64,000 nucleotides of DNA from Metabacillus crassostreae (GCF_016908395.1 NZ_JAFBDU010000003.1:1-64000); one strand, 5' to 3'. Counted from the stretch's first letter, positions 19,200 through 28,474 are shown. Made by a program: numbers and translations. Notes: a model not told the origin generated them from the letters alone.

Positions 19200-19345
19200 T
19201 TGTAAAACTATCTTTCAAAAAGGCTGTATTCGTAATGTTTTTTGCTTTTAGTCATATAAAAAAACAGCACCGAATAAAGTCTAGTGGCATCTTTTCTTCT
19301 TAGAATAGTACTTTTTAATGATAAAACCATGTTACTAACAGGAAA
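19200..19345. repeat. Intergenic repeat family B, copy 1
   Basis: By eye this stretch aligns with 58740-58880. Shared blocks in order are GGCT..ATTTCG-like, TTTGCTT, ACAGCA, AGT.TAG.GGCATCTTTTCT, TC..A..ATAGT and TGTT.CTA. The longest near-identical block is GGCATCTTTTCTTC. It is non-coding and lies in the ypjA-qcrC spacer. Confidence 0.5.
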
Positions 19346-19384
19346 TTAGGTTAATTAGCAACAATTCTTCAAAAAAGAGTCTTA

Positions 19385-19413
19385 CAAAAAAAAGCTGACA
19401 AATGTCAGCTTTT
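19385..19413 (-). terminator. Intrinsic terminator of qcrABC
   Basis: A 10-bp perfect stem (AAAGCTGACA with TGTCAGCTTT) touches the qcrC stop codon and is followed by a long T-tract on the minus strand. Confidence 0.9.
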
Positions 19414-20179
19414 ATTTCGAAGTAACACCAGAAATGAATTCTGATAATACTTTTAACTCTTCATCAGTGCCTTTAAACATACCAGCAGGCATATTCCCCT
19501 GCCCATTCTTAGCAATGTCAGCAATTTTATCAGGCTCTAACCCATTATCAACAAGGGCTTTACCAGCTGCTCCACCTTCAAGATTATCACCGTGACAAGA
19601 AATACATCCTTGTTCTTGGTAAATTGCATATCCTTCAGACTCTTTATCAATATCAGCTTCTACTTGGATTTTCCCTTGCTCAGCAGCTGCTTCCCAGTCA
19701 TGTGTAACAACTGATTCCCAAGTTAGATAAAAAGTTGCAGCAACACCTAGTATCATCATACCAACAGCAACAGGACGTTTAGCAGGACGACGTTCAGAAC
19801 CGCGATCTAAAAATGGTGCAAGCATTAATGCACCGAATGCAAGACCCGGTATAACAATTGCTCCCATAACTGTATAAGAACCAGCAGCAAATTCATACTT
19901 TAGTAATTGGTATAAAAATAAGAAATACCAGTCTGGTAGTGGAATATATCCAGCATCAGTAGGATCAGCCACACGCTCTAGTGGTGATGGATGGGCTACT
20001 GTTAAACATAAAAATCCGATTAAAAAAACAGCACCTACTAACCATTCCTTTAGAAGGAAGTTTGGCCAGAATGCTTCTGTCTTCCCTGGGAATTCCGAGT
20101 AATCTTTCGGAATATTTGGCTTTCTCTCAGCAGGAACACGAGAGTCGCCAACAAATTTCATACCTTTTCCGCGATGCAT
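19412..20179 (-). CDS. qcrC: Menaquinol:cytochrome c reductase, subunit IV/cytochrome c fusion
   Basis: The third subunit of the Bacillus bc complex. A subunit IV-like membrane part (spans around 45-62, 101-122 and 137-155, with PLPDWYFLFLYQLLKYE) is fused to a C-terminal cytochrome c domain. The haem-binding CISCH is at 192-196, and the likely axial Met is in QGNMPAGMF (about 230). At 255 residues it has the usual length. It acts on the outer face of the cytoplasmic membrane, passing electrons from menaquinol to cytochrome c. The ATG follows AAGGAGGGG. It is the last gene of qcrABC. Confidence 0.97.
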   Translation of the reverse strand: MHRGKGMKFVGDSRVPAERKPNIPKDYSEFPGKTEAFWPNFLLKEWLVGAVFLIGFLCLTVAHPSPLERVADPTDAGYIPLPDWYFLFLYQLLKYEFAAGSYTVMGAIVIPGLAFGALMLAPFLDRGSERRPAKRPVAVGMMILGVAATFYLTWESVVTHDWEAAAEQGKIQVEADIDKESEGYAIYQEQGCISCHGDNLEGGAAGKALVDNGLEPDKIADIAKNGQGNMPAGMFKGTDEELKVLSEFISGVTSK

Positions 20180-20251
20180 AATTTCCCCTCCTTACTAAGG
20201 TGGTTTACGAAACTAATAATAAGTTCATAAAAATTGATTTTCACTAAACTC

Positions 20252-20926
20252 TTATAGTGGACCAGAAATACCTTGTTTACGAATCATTACAAAGTGAGCT
20301 GCCATTAAACCAAATAATGCAGCAGGTAAGAAAAAGACATGGATTGCAAAGAATCTAGTAAGTGTTTGTGCACCTACGATTTCTGGGTGTCCAGATAACA
20401 ATGTCTTAATAGTAGGTCCAATGAATGGAACGGATTCCGCAATTTGCAATGTAACTTTTGTAGCAAACAAAGCTTTCATATCCCAAGGTAATAGATAACC
20501 TGTTAAACCTAAACCAAGCATGATGAAGAAAATTAGTACTCCAACAACCCAGTTTAACTCACGTGGCTTTTTATAAGCACCTTGGAAGAATACACGCAAT
20601 GTATGTAAAAACATCATAACGATAACTAAACTAGCTCCCCAGTGGTGCATTCCTCGAACAATTTGACCAAAGGCTACTTCATTTTGCAAATAGAATACTG
20701 ATTCCCAAGCATTCTTAATATCTGGTACATAGTACATTGTTAAAAACATACCAGAAAGAATTTGTATAACTGTAACAAAGAATGTTAATCCGCCAAAACA
20801 ATAAACGAAAGCGGAAAAATGGTGTGCAGGGTTAACGTGTTCAGGAACTTCATGGTCAGCAATATCGCGCCACATCGGCGTAATATCTAAACGTTCATCA
20901 ACCCAATCATAAATTTTGTTTAGCAA
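20252..20926 (-). CDS. qcrB: Menaquinol:cytochrome c reductase, cytochrome b subunit
   Basis: A cytochrome b6-type di-haem integral membrane subunit of 224 residues with four transmembrane helices. The haem-ligating histidines are visible in VRGMHHWGASL and MFLHTLRVFF on one helix pair, and in the GAQTLTRFFAIHVFFLP region and downstream on the other. The start is a TTG with GGGGAGG upstream, 4 bp beyond the qcrA stop. It is the short cytochrome b6 form, with subunit IV fused to QcrC, as expected for Bacillus. Confidence 0.96.
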   Translation of the reverse strand: MLNKIYDWVDERLDITPMWRDIADHEVPEHVNPAHHFSAFVYCFGGLTFFVTVIQILSGMFLTMYYVPDIKNAWESVFYLQNEVAFGQIVRGMHHWGASLVIVMMFLHTLRVFFQGAYKKPRELNWVVGVLIFFIMLGLGLTGYLLPWDMKALFATKVTLQIAESVPFIGPTIKTLLSGHPEIVGAQTLTRFFAIHVFFLPAALFGLMAAHFVMIRKQGISGPL

Positions 20927-20930
20927 TAGA

Positions 20931-21437
20931 TTACGCCTCCCCTCGTGGTTTTGCTTTACCTAAGAATAAATAGCCGTCCTTAACTGCATGTTGATATACA
21001 TCAAGCGGTGCAATTGGAGGTGTTCCTTTAACATTAGTCCCATCTTTTTCGTATCTTCCATAGTGACATGGACAGAAAAATTGGTTCGGGTTAGCCGGGT
21101 CATTATTCCAGCCAACTGTACATCCAAGATGTTTACAGACTGGTGATAACGCAGTGATTTTGTCTCCACTTTTAAAAACCCAAGCTGACCTTGTTTCTTC
21201 TGATTCATACCAAGCGTCTTTTTGTTTGATTTTAAAGTCAAAGCGTTGAGGTTCTTCTGTTATTTCGTCAACACTAACTACTTGCACTAGGTCTGTTTCC
21301 TCTGCTGGTCGGAGCACAGGGTCAAGTGCGAAGCGAACCATAGGCATTAGCATACCTGCAGCCATGAAACCGCCTACACCAGTAAGCGTGTAGTTTAAGA
21401 ATTGACGTCTAGAAACTCGATGTTTTTTCTCGCTCAT
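20931..21437 (-). CDS. qcrA: Menaquinol:cytochrome c reductase, Rieske iron-sulfur subunit
   Basis: The [2Fe-2S] Rieske subunit, which takes the first electron from menaquinol. The ligands are clear: CKHLGC (Cys101, His103, Cys106) and CPCHYG (Cys122, Cys124, His125), counting from the second of two adjacent ATGs. That ATG is preferred because AGGGGGG lies six bases away. The N-terminus has a twin-arginine signal (SRRQFLNY) followed by a hydrophobic stretch that stays as an anchor. It is the first gene of the operon. A pair of 10-bp direct repeats lies 35-72 bp upstream. Confidence 0.97.
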   Translation of the reverse strand: MSEKKHRVSRRQFLNYTLTGVGGFMAAGMLMPMVRFALDPVLRPAEETDLVQVVSVDEITEEPQRFDFKIKQKDAWYESEETRSAWVFKSGDKITALSPVCKHLGCTVGWNNDPANPNQFFCPCHYGRYEKDGTNVKGTPPIAPLDVYQHAVKDGYLFLGKAKPRGEA

Positions 21438-21471
21438 CATTTTCCCCCCTCTATCTTAAGCTCAGTCCGTT

Positions 21472-21509
21472 TAGGACATACGGAAATGATATATAAAACT
21501 AGGACATAC
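21472..21509 (-). promoter_or_regulatory. Phased direct repeats upstream of qcrA
   Basis: On the minus strand GTATGTCCTA occurs twice without mismatch (21500-21509 and 21472-21481), with starts 28 bp apart. The spacer is AT-rich. The repeats lie in the qcrA promoter/leader region. I know no factor with this exact site, so its function is inferred from position only. Confidence 0.45.
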
Positions 21510-21581
21510 TCATGATATATCAATCTGGGAGTGAGGTCAATAAAATCCTGATTTTGAATTCTGGAAATGAAAAGGTTTTTA

Positions 21582-22034
21582 TTATTTATTCCAAGATTGT
21601 AATAAAATGTTCAAAATTTGTTCGACTTGATCCTGTAAAAGCTTTCGTTTCAATTGTTCGTCCATGTGCTCAAAGGGAACAGTTGGTAACCACATAACGT
21701 GATCAGCTATCATATCAGACTTTTTTTCTTTAATCGATTCATCACTAGTAAGGAAAATGATATACTTAAATTCTTTTTGTATCTCATTTTTCCATTCTTC
21801 CAACTTATTAATAACTTGATTGTCATTCTTTAAATAAGAAAACTCAGGAAAAAGAAAAACCCTTCCTTTTAATTGTCTTTCTAATTCTGTACTAACAAAA
21901 TGAATAAACTCTCCTTTAGCAACAGTGCTTTTAAAATTAGAATCTAAAGATATAGGAATTAACGGCACAATAGCTGTATCTACATACTCCTTAGATTGAC
22001 TATATTTATCTACATCACTTGAAACCCACTTCAT
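21582..22034 (-). CDS. ypiF: YpiF family protein (DUF2487)
   Basis: A 150-residue cytoplasmic protein beginning MKWVSSDVDKYSQSKEYVDT. It has no membrane segment and no recognised catalytic motif, and its FPEFSYLK and MWLPTVPFEHMDEQ segments look conserved-family-like. I assign YpiF by its place directly upstream of qcrA and downstream of ypiB. The start is the ATG eight bases after AGGGAG. A GTG three codons earlier overlaps that site. Function is unknown. Conserved linkage to qcrABC suggests, but does not show, a role in respiratory complex expression or assembly. Confidence 0.83.
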   Translation of the reverse strand: MKWVSSDVDKYSQSKEYVDTAIVPLIPISLDSNFKSTVAKGEFIHFVSTELERQLKGRVFLFPEFSYLKNDNQVINKLEEWKNEIQKEFKYIIFLTSDESIKEKKSDMIADHVMWLPTVPFEHMDEQLKRKLLQDQVEQILNILLQSWNK

Positions 22035-22193
22035 TATTTCCACTCCCTATATAATTTAATAATAAATCCATTATATAGGTTGTTTGATTATTTGTTAAAT
22101 ATAACAATGTCTATGCATAACTATACTTACCAAAAGACTATAGATATATTTGATATTTCTTTTACGCGAATTCTCCTTTACAGGAGCAGAAGT

Positions 22194-22225
22194 CTCCTGA
22201 GCTTGTTTGAAGAAGAGCTCAGGAG
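22194..22225. terminator. Hairpin between ypiB and ypiF
   Basis: A 9-bp perfect stem (CTCCTGAGC with GCTCAGGAG) with a 14-nt loop. It is followed by GTTTTAC on the plus strand and has no U-tract on the minus strand. There is no plus-strand gene here, so its role is unclear. Confidence 0.35.
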
Positions 22226-22262
22226 GTTTTACAATAATTAGCCTTATATATGACAGAAGTCA

Positions 22263-22300
22263 TAATAAAGAGGCTGACATATGAGTCAGCCTCTTTATTA
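22263..22300 (-). terminator. Intrinsic terminator of ypiA-ypiB
   Basis: A 16-bp perfect stem (22263-22278 with 22285-22300, core GAGGCTGAC/GTCAGCCTC) lies 15 bp beyond the ypiB stop. The ends of the arms are AT-rich on both strands. Confidence 0.75.
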
Positions 22301-22314
22301 AATAACATTGCATA

Positions 22315-22860
22315 CTAATTATTATTAAGCGTGATTAACTGTTCAGTTAACTTTTTAAAACTTTCTTTATCTTGCTTATCTAGCGCCTCATCGATTAACT
22401 GAAGAAGCTTTTCCTTTTGAAAGCTTTGGATGGAATGCTCTAGTACTTTTTCTGCTACTTCACGATCTTTTTCATTTTCATGAAGATGCTCTGGCATAAA
22501 AGGATTAGATTCGAGAACTGCTGCATATTGTGGTGATTGATAAGAAGACCTGAAATTTAATTGAATAAAGAGTTCCTCCTCTTTATTTAAACGGATGTCA
22601 TGAAAAGATTTTTCTGCGTCTGTTGTCATAACATTCTCTTTATAAAAGCGAAACGGCACTTCTTCAACACAATGAGTAGACATAATAATTCCTCTCGGAC
22701 AGTATTGTGCTTGTTCAACAAAATGAACATTTTCCATCAAGGTATCATGACTCATTAAATAATTTAAGATCCACACACATTCTCTTCTTTTCAGTTGATA
22801 ATGATTTAAGAACCACCTGATGAAATCTTTCTTTTCATGGACAGATACAGGGGCCACCAT
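22315..22860 (-). CDS. ypiB: YpiB family protein (UPF0302)
   Basis: A 181-residue soluble protein. The N-terminal part (about 1-90) contains the family hallmark [20 protein letters not shown] and ILNYLMSHD. The C-terminal part is helical and charged ([16 protein letters not shown]). The start is the ATG that follows GGAGGG by six bases, giving [10 protein letters not shown]. An ATG eight codons earlier lies upstream of that site. It is downstream of ypiA and upstream of ypiF-qcrABC, as in B. subtilis. Biochemical function is unknown. Confidence 0.88.
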   Translation of the reverse strand: MVAPVSVHEKKDFIRWFLNHYQLKRRECVWILNYLMSHDTLMENVHFVEQAQYCPRGIIMSTHCVEEVPFRFYKENVMTTDAEKSFHDIRLNKEEELFIQLNFRSSYQSPQYAAVLESNPFMPEHLHENEKDREVAEKVLEHSIQSFQKEKLLQLIDEALDKQDKESFKKLTEQLITLNNN

Positions 22861-22938
22861 ACAATTCCCTCCTCTGCAGTTCATTGTTTCTTACTTTGAT
22901 AATTCCACAAAGTGAAAATGAAATCCTTCTTATATCAC

Positions 22939-24207
22939 TTAAAACTCATCTTCTAATTGTAACAAAATCTCACCTATTTCGACATTCGAAGGATCTTGCT
23001 TAATGATTTGTTCAAAGATACTCTTCGCTTCTTGCCTCTTTCCTTCTTCCAACAGGAAATATCCGTATTCATGTAGAAATTCTTGTTGTTCCTTGAAAAA
23101 ATTATATGCAACATGGTAATGATTTAATGCCTGTGTATAATCTTCTTTTTGATGAAAAGCTCGTGCTAAGTTCCATTCAAACTGAGGATCTTCTTCACCA
23201 TATTGTTTACTAATACTGATTAAATCAATTACATCATCATATCTTTCTTGTTGTAAAAAGATATGTGTTAGTGTTATTGCCGCCTCAATATGACCTGGAT
23301 CAATCGCAAGAGATTCCCTAAGTAGACCCTCAGCATCATCCATCTGCCCGAGCTTAATGGCTATTTTACCTCCAAAAAGAAACAACTCTTTATTATATTC
23401 ATCAACTTTTATTCCTTCTTGTACTGTACCAAGACTCTCTTCTAAAAGGCCTTCATGTTCATATGACTTGGCCAAATACAAGTATAAGGACGAGAATTGA
23501 GGATCTGCTTCTTTTAGCTTTATAAATTGTTGAATAGCCGTTTTATAAAAACCACCTTGAAATGCTGTAAAACTGTAGCCAAAAAGACTATGAGCATCTT
23601 CATGTTCTGTTATTCCTTGCTCATAATATTCCAAAGCTTCTTCAAATTGACCAACTGCACTTAAACATTCAGCTAGTCTTAACTTAATATGTACACCAGA
23701 TATCAACTGATGTTCAACCACCGTGTTTTGATAAAAAGGAATTGCATGCATATACTTGCCCTGGTGGAAATAAAATTCACCTAAAGCAAAATCAATAATC
23801 CGATCGTCGGGTAGTAAATCCTTTGCCTCTTTTAATTTTTGCTCACTTACCTCAGCCAGTCCTTGCATCTGATATAGATCTGCTAAAAGTAACAGCGCCT
23901 GAGGATACGCTTCATGATCTACAGTGATCATATTTAATAGATCTATCGCTTCTTCCTCTTTTTCCATATCTAAATTGATTTCCGCTAAAAACAATGTAAT
24001 TTGTGTTTCGTCAGGATAAAGAAAGTGTAGTTCTTCAATCATATTATGAGCTTTGTCTATAATTCCCCATTGATAATATTGATCTGCTAAATGCAGTTTT
24101 TCTTCATCATGAAGAGTAGGTTCAATATTCTCTAGCAGGTTTAGTCCTGTTTCTGTTTCACCCTTGTTTACAAGATTGATTGCTTCGTTTAGTACTGAGT
24201 TCAACAT
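22939..24207 (-). CDS. ypiA: Tetratricopeptide repeat protein YpiA
   Basis: A 422-residue cytoplasmic protein made almost entirely of TPR-like helical pairs. Canonical W/L-G-Y-A-F-A-P spacing recurs, for example FALGEFYFHQGKYMHAIPFY, GQFEEALEYYEQGI, KLGQMDDAEGLLRESLAIDP and ILQQERYDDVIDL-type units. About ten repeats fill the chain, with no signal peptide or transmembrane segment. It is acidic overall. The role is presumably as a protein-interaction scaffold, and the partner is unknown. The ATG has AGAAAGGG upstream, and ypiB follows after 78 bp. Confidence 0.9.
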   Translation of the reverse strand: MLNSVLNEAINLVNKGETETGLNLLENIEPTLHDEEKLHLADQYYQWGIIDKAHNMIEELHFLYPDETQITLFLAEINLDMEKEEEAIDLLNMITVDHEAYPQALLLLADLYQMQGLAEVSEQKLKEAKDLLPDDRIIDFALGEFYFHQGKYMHAIPFYQNTVVEHQLISGVHIKLRLAECLSAVGQFEEALEYYEQGITEHEDAHSLFGYSFTAFQGGFYKTAIQQFIKLKEADPQFSSLYLYLAKSYEHEGLLEESLGTVQEGIKVDEYNKELFLFGGKIAIKLGQMDDAEGLLRESLAIDPGHIEAAITLTHIFLQQERYDDVIDLISISKQYGEEDPQFEWNLARAFHQKEDYTQALNHYHVAYNFFKEQQEFLHEYGYFLLEEGKRQEAKSIFEQIIKQDPSNVEIGEILLQLEDEF

Positions 24208-24407
24208 ACATAATCCCTTTCTTATACAGAAAAATAGTTTGTTACTAGAACAGAAAATTTTTTATGTAGATTAAAAATCCAAAAAGATACATAAAAGGTG
24301 CTATCATGATAGAAAAATGACATTAGACATTATAACGTGCATGATTATCTTAGTAAAAGGTATACACAAAACATTCTATAATGACATTCACTATACTTTA
24401 TCATACA

Positions 24408-25325
24408 TCAAAGAGAGATTTGATGTGATATAAAACGACCTGAAATCGGTATAAAACATTCTTCACCTATACCTGGATTAAATGTAATTTCTCCATTTAT
24501 ATTTATTAACTTTCCTTGATGAATAGTAAACATAGGAAGTATGCTACTATTCATTATTGGTTGCCCGTCAGTATGGTATTTTATATCATCTAGATTATAC
24601 AAGTTATAATTAACTTGTCCACCTATTCTAATATCACCCTTTTCAGGATATATACCTATTGTCATTAACTCATCTCTCGTTAATGTTTCTCCTTCTGTTA
24701 ATTGATATGTCAGAGAAGAAATTCGATTTTCTTTCATATGCTTAACCCAATTTTTCAATATTTTTTGGTTTACATTACTTTTATACAGTCCTTCTTCTAT
24801 GCTAGGAATCAGTGTAATTGGGTTTGAAAACATCGCATCTCTTATCCACCCCCATGATTTTCCATCTAAACAATCATCCTCACTCAGTTCAACAAATACA
24901 ACTGATATATTATGCTGTCTTAACTTTCTAAGTAATGAGGGCTTTAAAAGTTTAAAAGGAATCTTTACACCTATATAGTAGTCAATCGGTGAATTAATCA
25001 TAAGCTGTCTTCTTTGTTTTAGTTTTGGTAGCAGATCTTGTTCTTTTTCTAATGAGGTTACTGTTAATAATGTTGTACATCCTTTTTTAACATATTTCTC
25101 GATCATATGTTGTTTGAATTCTTGAAAGTGAAGTAAAGATTGAAGAGAAAAATCAAGCATAACATATCCTGGGGTTAATAAATATGAACTCATGTCCATT
25201 CTTATAAAACGGTAATTATTTAAAGATGACTTCATAAACTCTATTTTGTTTTCCTTTATTAATAACGATGTCTTAGTTGTACCATTTGATTTTAACAGTG
25301 TTGCATGTTCAATGATATAACTCAT
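24408..25325 (-). CDS. Unrecognised protein with amidohydrolase-like N-terminus
   Basis: I do not recognise this 305-residue protein. Its first 60 residues (YIIEHATLLKSNG..., SLLIKENKIEF, SSYLLTPGYVMLDFS) have the layout of the beta-sandwich and first strand of amidohydrolases such as NagA or dihydroorotase. Those enzymes normally read PGxxDxHxH; here the metal-binding HxH is absent (PGYVMLDFSLQSLL). The next block (KYVKKGCTTLLTVTSL) also resembles that fold, and the C-terminus (GEECFIPISGRF) is beta-rich. It has a good ribosome binding site (AAAGGGGGC) and sits alone between aroA and ypiA, where B. subtilis has no gene. It is probably a catalytically altered family member; function is unknown. 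Confidence 0.75.
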   Translation of the reverse strand: MSYIIEHATLLKSNGTTKTSLLIKENKIEFMKSSLNNYRFIRMDMSSYLLTPGYVMLDFSLQSLLHFQEFKQHMIEKYVKKGCTTLLTVTSLEKEQDLLPKLKQRRQLMINSPIDYYIGVKIPFKLLKPSLLRKLRQHNISVVFVELSEDDCLDGKSWGWIRDAMFSNPITLIPSIEEGLYKSNVNQKILKNWVKHMKENRISSLTYQLTEGETLTRDELMTIGIYPEKGDIRIGGQVNYNLYNLDDIKYHTDGQPIMNSSILPMFTIHQGKLININGEITFNPGIGEECFIPISGRFISHQISL

Positions 25326-25439
25326 TCCTTTTGCCCCCTTTCATCCTCTTAAGACAAGCTATGAAAGAAGGTATTCATTTATGCTTAGTTTAGAACTCAC
25401 TTAGAATATTTAGATCTTTTAATAGAAGGCTATGTAAAA

Positions 25440-25640
25440 CTTTGTTGTTGATTTTCGTTACAGGCATTCGCTTTCCCGGGAAAAAAGTACCTTTTTTCCT
25501 AGGTCCGTGAGCCTCCTCGTAAGCTGCGCGCCTGTGGGGTCTCCCTTTGACACGTTCTCTAAGCAGGAGTCTCATATATTCATCTCCAATCAACAATGTG
25601 CTAAAAATCAACATCAACCTTTAACAGAGCCTAATAGAAA
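25440..25640. repeat. Intergenic repeat family A, best preserved copy
   Basis: A locally GC-richer stretch with blocks GGCATTCGCTTTCCCGGG, GTGAGCCTCCTCGTAAGCTG, CGCGCCTGTGGGGTCTC and AAGCAGGAGTCTCAT. I recognise it as a non-coding repeat common in Bacillaceae genomes that often yields a spurious arginine-rich ORF. Here that ORF is 25390-25617 on the minus strand. Related degenerate copies lie at about 2216, 7708 and 41440, all in the same orientation. Confidence 0.65.
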
Positions 25641-25642
25641 AA

Positions 25643-25687
25643 AGCCTAAGCATTAATCATGGTGATCCCAATGAATAGTGCTTAAGC
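25643..25687 (-). terminator. Intrinsic terminator of aroA
   Basis: A long imperfect stem (AGCCTAAGCAT... with ...AGTGCTTAAGCT) lies just beyond the aroA stop and is followed by CTTTTTTCT on the minus strand. Confidence 0.75.
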
Positions 25688-25699
25688 TGTAAACTAGTA

Positions 25700-26995
25700 T
25701 TATTTAGAAAGTAAAGACAGATGTTCAAAGAAATTTGGATATGATACATCAATTGCTCCAGCATCTTCAAGTTGAACAGGTTCATTTGTTATACAAGAAG
25801 CTATAGCAAGCATCATCCCTATTCGATGATCTCCATGACTAGATACAACAGCATTACCTACTAATGCAGTCTTACCTGTTATAATCATTCCATCGTCTGT
25901 TGCTTTGATAGCTGCTCCTATTTTAGATAATTCTCCTACAACAGTATCAATACGATTTGTTTCTTTCACTTTAAGTTCACTTGCATCTTTGATAATTGTT
26001 TGACCTTCTGCTTGAGTTGCAAGTAAAGCAATTACAGGAATTTCATCTATTAGTTTTGGTATTAAATCTCCATCAATAATTGTTCCTTTTAAGGTTGATG
26101 TTTTTATAATGATATCTGCAATTGGTTCAAATGACTGTTCTTTATGTGGAATAATCTCAATTGAAGCTCCCATCATTTTTAACACATCAAGAATTCCCGT
26201 TCTAGTCGGATTTATTCCTACGTTTTTCAGGACTATTTCACTGTTTGGAACAATAGCTCCAGCAACAAGGAAAAATGCTGCTGATGAAATATCACCTGGT
26301 ACAAATATATTAGTCGCTTGCAGGCTTTGTCCACCAACTATAGAAGCAGATTTGTCATCCTCTTCTACTTTAACCCCGAAAGCCCTTAGCATTCTCTCTG
26401 TATGATCTCTGGACTTATGAGGTTCAGTCACAATTGTTTCTTCACCACTTGTCTGCAAACCGGCTAGTAAGATAGCGGATTTGACTTGTGCACTAGCAAC
26501 AGGAGAAGAATATTGTATCCCTTTCAAGTCACCACCACGAATTGATAATGGCGTGTATTGTCCATTTTCCCGTCCATCTATGTTAGCACCCATCATCTTT
26601 AATGGATTTGTTACCCTAGACATAGGTCTTCTAGCTATAGATTCATCACCAATTACACAGGAATGAAACGATGCCCCTGCTAATATTCCCATCATTAATC
26701 TAGTAGTTGTTCCTGAATTACCAACATCTAAAATATCAGTTGGTTCTACTAAACCTGCTAAACCCTTACCATCAACCGAAACTTGTCCTTCTTCAATATT
26801 GATTGTTACACCCATTTTTCTAAAACAGGAAACAGTACTTAAACAGTCCGCTCCCATTAAAAAGTTTGATATAAGCGTTTGACCAGTTGCTATTGATCCA
26901 AACATCACAGCTCTATGAGAGATTGATTTGTCACCTGGTATATCTATTTCCCCTACTAAACGCTCGACTTTTACTAAATTTTTGACCTCAGACAT
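25700..26995 (-). CDS. aroA: 3-phosphoshikimate 1-carboxyvinyltransferase (EPSP synthase)
   Basis: It joins shikimate-3-phosphate and PEP, the sixth step of the shikimate pathway (the gene is called aroE in B. subtilis). The 431 residues contain the N-terminal signature [18 protein letters not shown], the [19 protein letters not shown] block, the [11 protein letters not shown] region and LKVKETNRI. The [12 protein letters not shown] context with Ala further on (LAGASF) suggests a class II enzyme, but sensitivity to inhibitors cannot be read from this. ATG with GAGGTGG. It is the last gene of the aromatic supra-operon, followed by a terminator. Confidence 0.97.
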   Translation of the reverse strand: MSEVKNLVKVERLVGEIDIPGDKSISHRAVMFGSIATGQTLISNFLMGADCLSTVSCFRKMGVTINIEEGQVSVDGKGLAGLVEPTDILDVGNSGTTTRLMMGILAGASFHSCVIGDESIARRPMSRVTNPLKMMGANIDGRENGQYTPLSIRGGDLKGIQYSSPVASAQVKSAILLAGLQTSGEETIVTEPHKSRDHTERMLRAFGVKVEEDDKSASIVGGQSLQATNIFVPGDISSAAFFLVAGAIVPNSEIVLKNVGINPTRTGILDVLKMMGASIEIIPHKEQSFEPIADIIIKTSTLKGTIIDGDLIPKLIDEIPVIALLATQAEGQTIIKDASELKVKETNRIDTVVGELSKIGAAIKATDDGMIITGKTALVGNAVVSSHGDHRIGMMLAIASCITNEPVQLEDAGAIDVSYPNFFEHLSLLSK

Positions 26996-27085
26996 TTATT
27001 CCACCTCATTAATAATTTGGCATTAATATGAATGACTAACAAGCAATAATTTTAATTTTTAAATTCTCCAAGTATTAAGCATTGC

Positions 27086-28192
27086 TTATATGATAAATGT
27101 TTCATATGAAGAATATTTGCTAATACAATTTATAGCGAGCTCACGATCATGCTCTGTTTGGAAGCTTAGTCTCAAAACCCCATAAATTTCTTCACGCGTT
27201 TCGATTATTCGTATATTTGTTAAACTAATCTTTTCTTGAGCTAAGAAACCAGTGACCTCAGAAATAATTCCTGGATAATCAGGTACATCTACATATAAGT
27301 CATAGAATGAAGGAATTGCTCCTTTTTGCTTTTCAGGAAGACCATCTCGATAATGCTTTGCATGTTCAAAATAATCATACAGATTTTCTGCCTCCTCATT
27401 TTCAACAAAGCCCTTTACACGTTCCATTTCTGAAATCCAATCATCAAATAAATGTAATAGTGGACCTTTATTATGAAGAAGGATATCACGCCACATATAG
27501 GGATTACTAGACGCGATTCTAGTAATATCTCGAAATCCTCCAGCGGCTAATCTCTTTACTAAAGGAAATTGCTCTTCATGATTTTTTGCTTGATATACTA
27601 AACTAGCAGCAACTATATGAGGAAAATGGCTAATAACACCAGTCACTCTATCATGCTCCTGAGGAGACATTTCAATAAAATTGGCTTTTGTTCCTTCTAG
27701 AATATATTTTAGTTGCTCTAGATCCTCTGAAGTAACGTATTTTGAAGGAGTTAAAATATAAAATGCATTTTCAAATAAGTGTGGTTTTGCAGCTAAAATA
27801 CCAGACTTATGTGAACCCGCCATCGGGTGACCTCCAACAAACTTAATTCTACCATTCAAATATTTATTAGCACATTCTACTATTTTCACTTTGGTACTTC
27901 CAACATCAGTGATAATGACATTTTTTTTCAATTCTACATCTTTAAGATCTTTTATTATATTTATCGTTTGCTCAACTGGAGTTGAAATGAAAATGATATC
28001 TACAGAAGAAATGTCACTCGGGAAAATCTCATAAGAAACTTCGTCTATTGCTCCCAGCTTCTTTGCGAGAGCTGCTTGGTCATTGTTAATATCGAACCCT
28101 AATATATGTATTGATGGATCGTTATGCTTAATTGATAACGCAATAGAGCCCCCAATTAACCCAAGACCTATTAAATATATTTTCTTTGCCAT
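27086..28192 (-). CDS. tyrA: Prephenate dehydrogenase
   Basis: An NAD-dependent enzyme that makes 4-hydroxyphenylpyruvate for tyrosine. Its 368 residues comprise a Rossmann domain with GLGLIGGSIAL (about 8-18), the GGHPMAGSHKSG substrate-binding block, a helical dimerisation domain, and a C-terminal ACT domain (about 295-365, DVPDYPGIISEVTGFLAQ). The ACT domain indicates likely feedback control by tyrosine. The ATG chosen has AAGGTGATC upstream. A GTG four codons earlier lies inside that site. It lies between hisC and aroA in the aromatic supra-operon. Confidence 0.96.
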   Translation of the reverse strand: MAKKIYLIGLGLIGGSIALSIKHNDPSIHILGFDINNDQAALAKKLGAIDEVSYEIFPSDISSVDIIFISTPVEQTINIIKDLKDVELKKNVIITDVGSTKVKIVECANKYLNGRIKFVGGHPMAGSHKSGILAAKPHLFENAFYILTPSKYVTSEDLEQLKYILEGTKANFIEMSPQEHDRVTGVISHFPHIVAASLVYQAKNHEEQFPLVKRLAAGGFRDITRIASSNPYMWRDILLHNKGPLLHLFDDWISEMERVKGFVENEEAENLYDYFEHAKHYRDGLPEKQKGAIPSFYDLYVDVPDYPGIISEVTGFLAQEKISLTNIRIIETREEIYGVLRLSFQTEHDRELAINCISKYSSYETFII

Positions 28193-28474
28193 ATTTTTGA
28201 TCACCTTTTTTGGCCTTATCTTAGAGGCTTATTCGTCAAAATTTACATAGAAAAATGAATTTTTAGTTTTTTTAAGAGAAAAAGAGAGATTAACCAAGCA
28301 AAATCATACCTTTACCTACTAATGAATAGTAGGCGAATGCTTGTATTCATCCCTCTTTTTTATAAGAACTTATTGATTTGCTGCTCATAGAGAGTATATC
28401 TTCATACACTTTTTGATTAGACACATGAATCAATATTATTAAATCATTATTTATTTTGATTTATGAATACTAGC

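Noticed and set aside
25390-25617. 75-codon arginine-rich minus-strand ORF
   Set aside because: It lies across the best copy of repeat family A, is a known type of spurious ORF, and has no ribosome binding site of its own.
28300-28370. Possible fifth copy of repeat family A in the hisC-tyrA spacer
   Set aside because: Only a short GCTTGTAT-like block is shared; the rest does not align.
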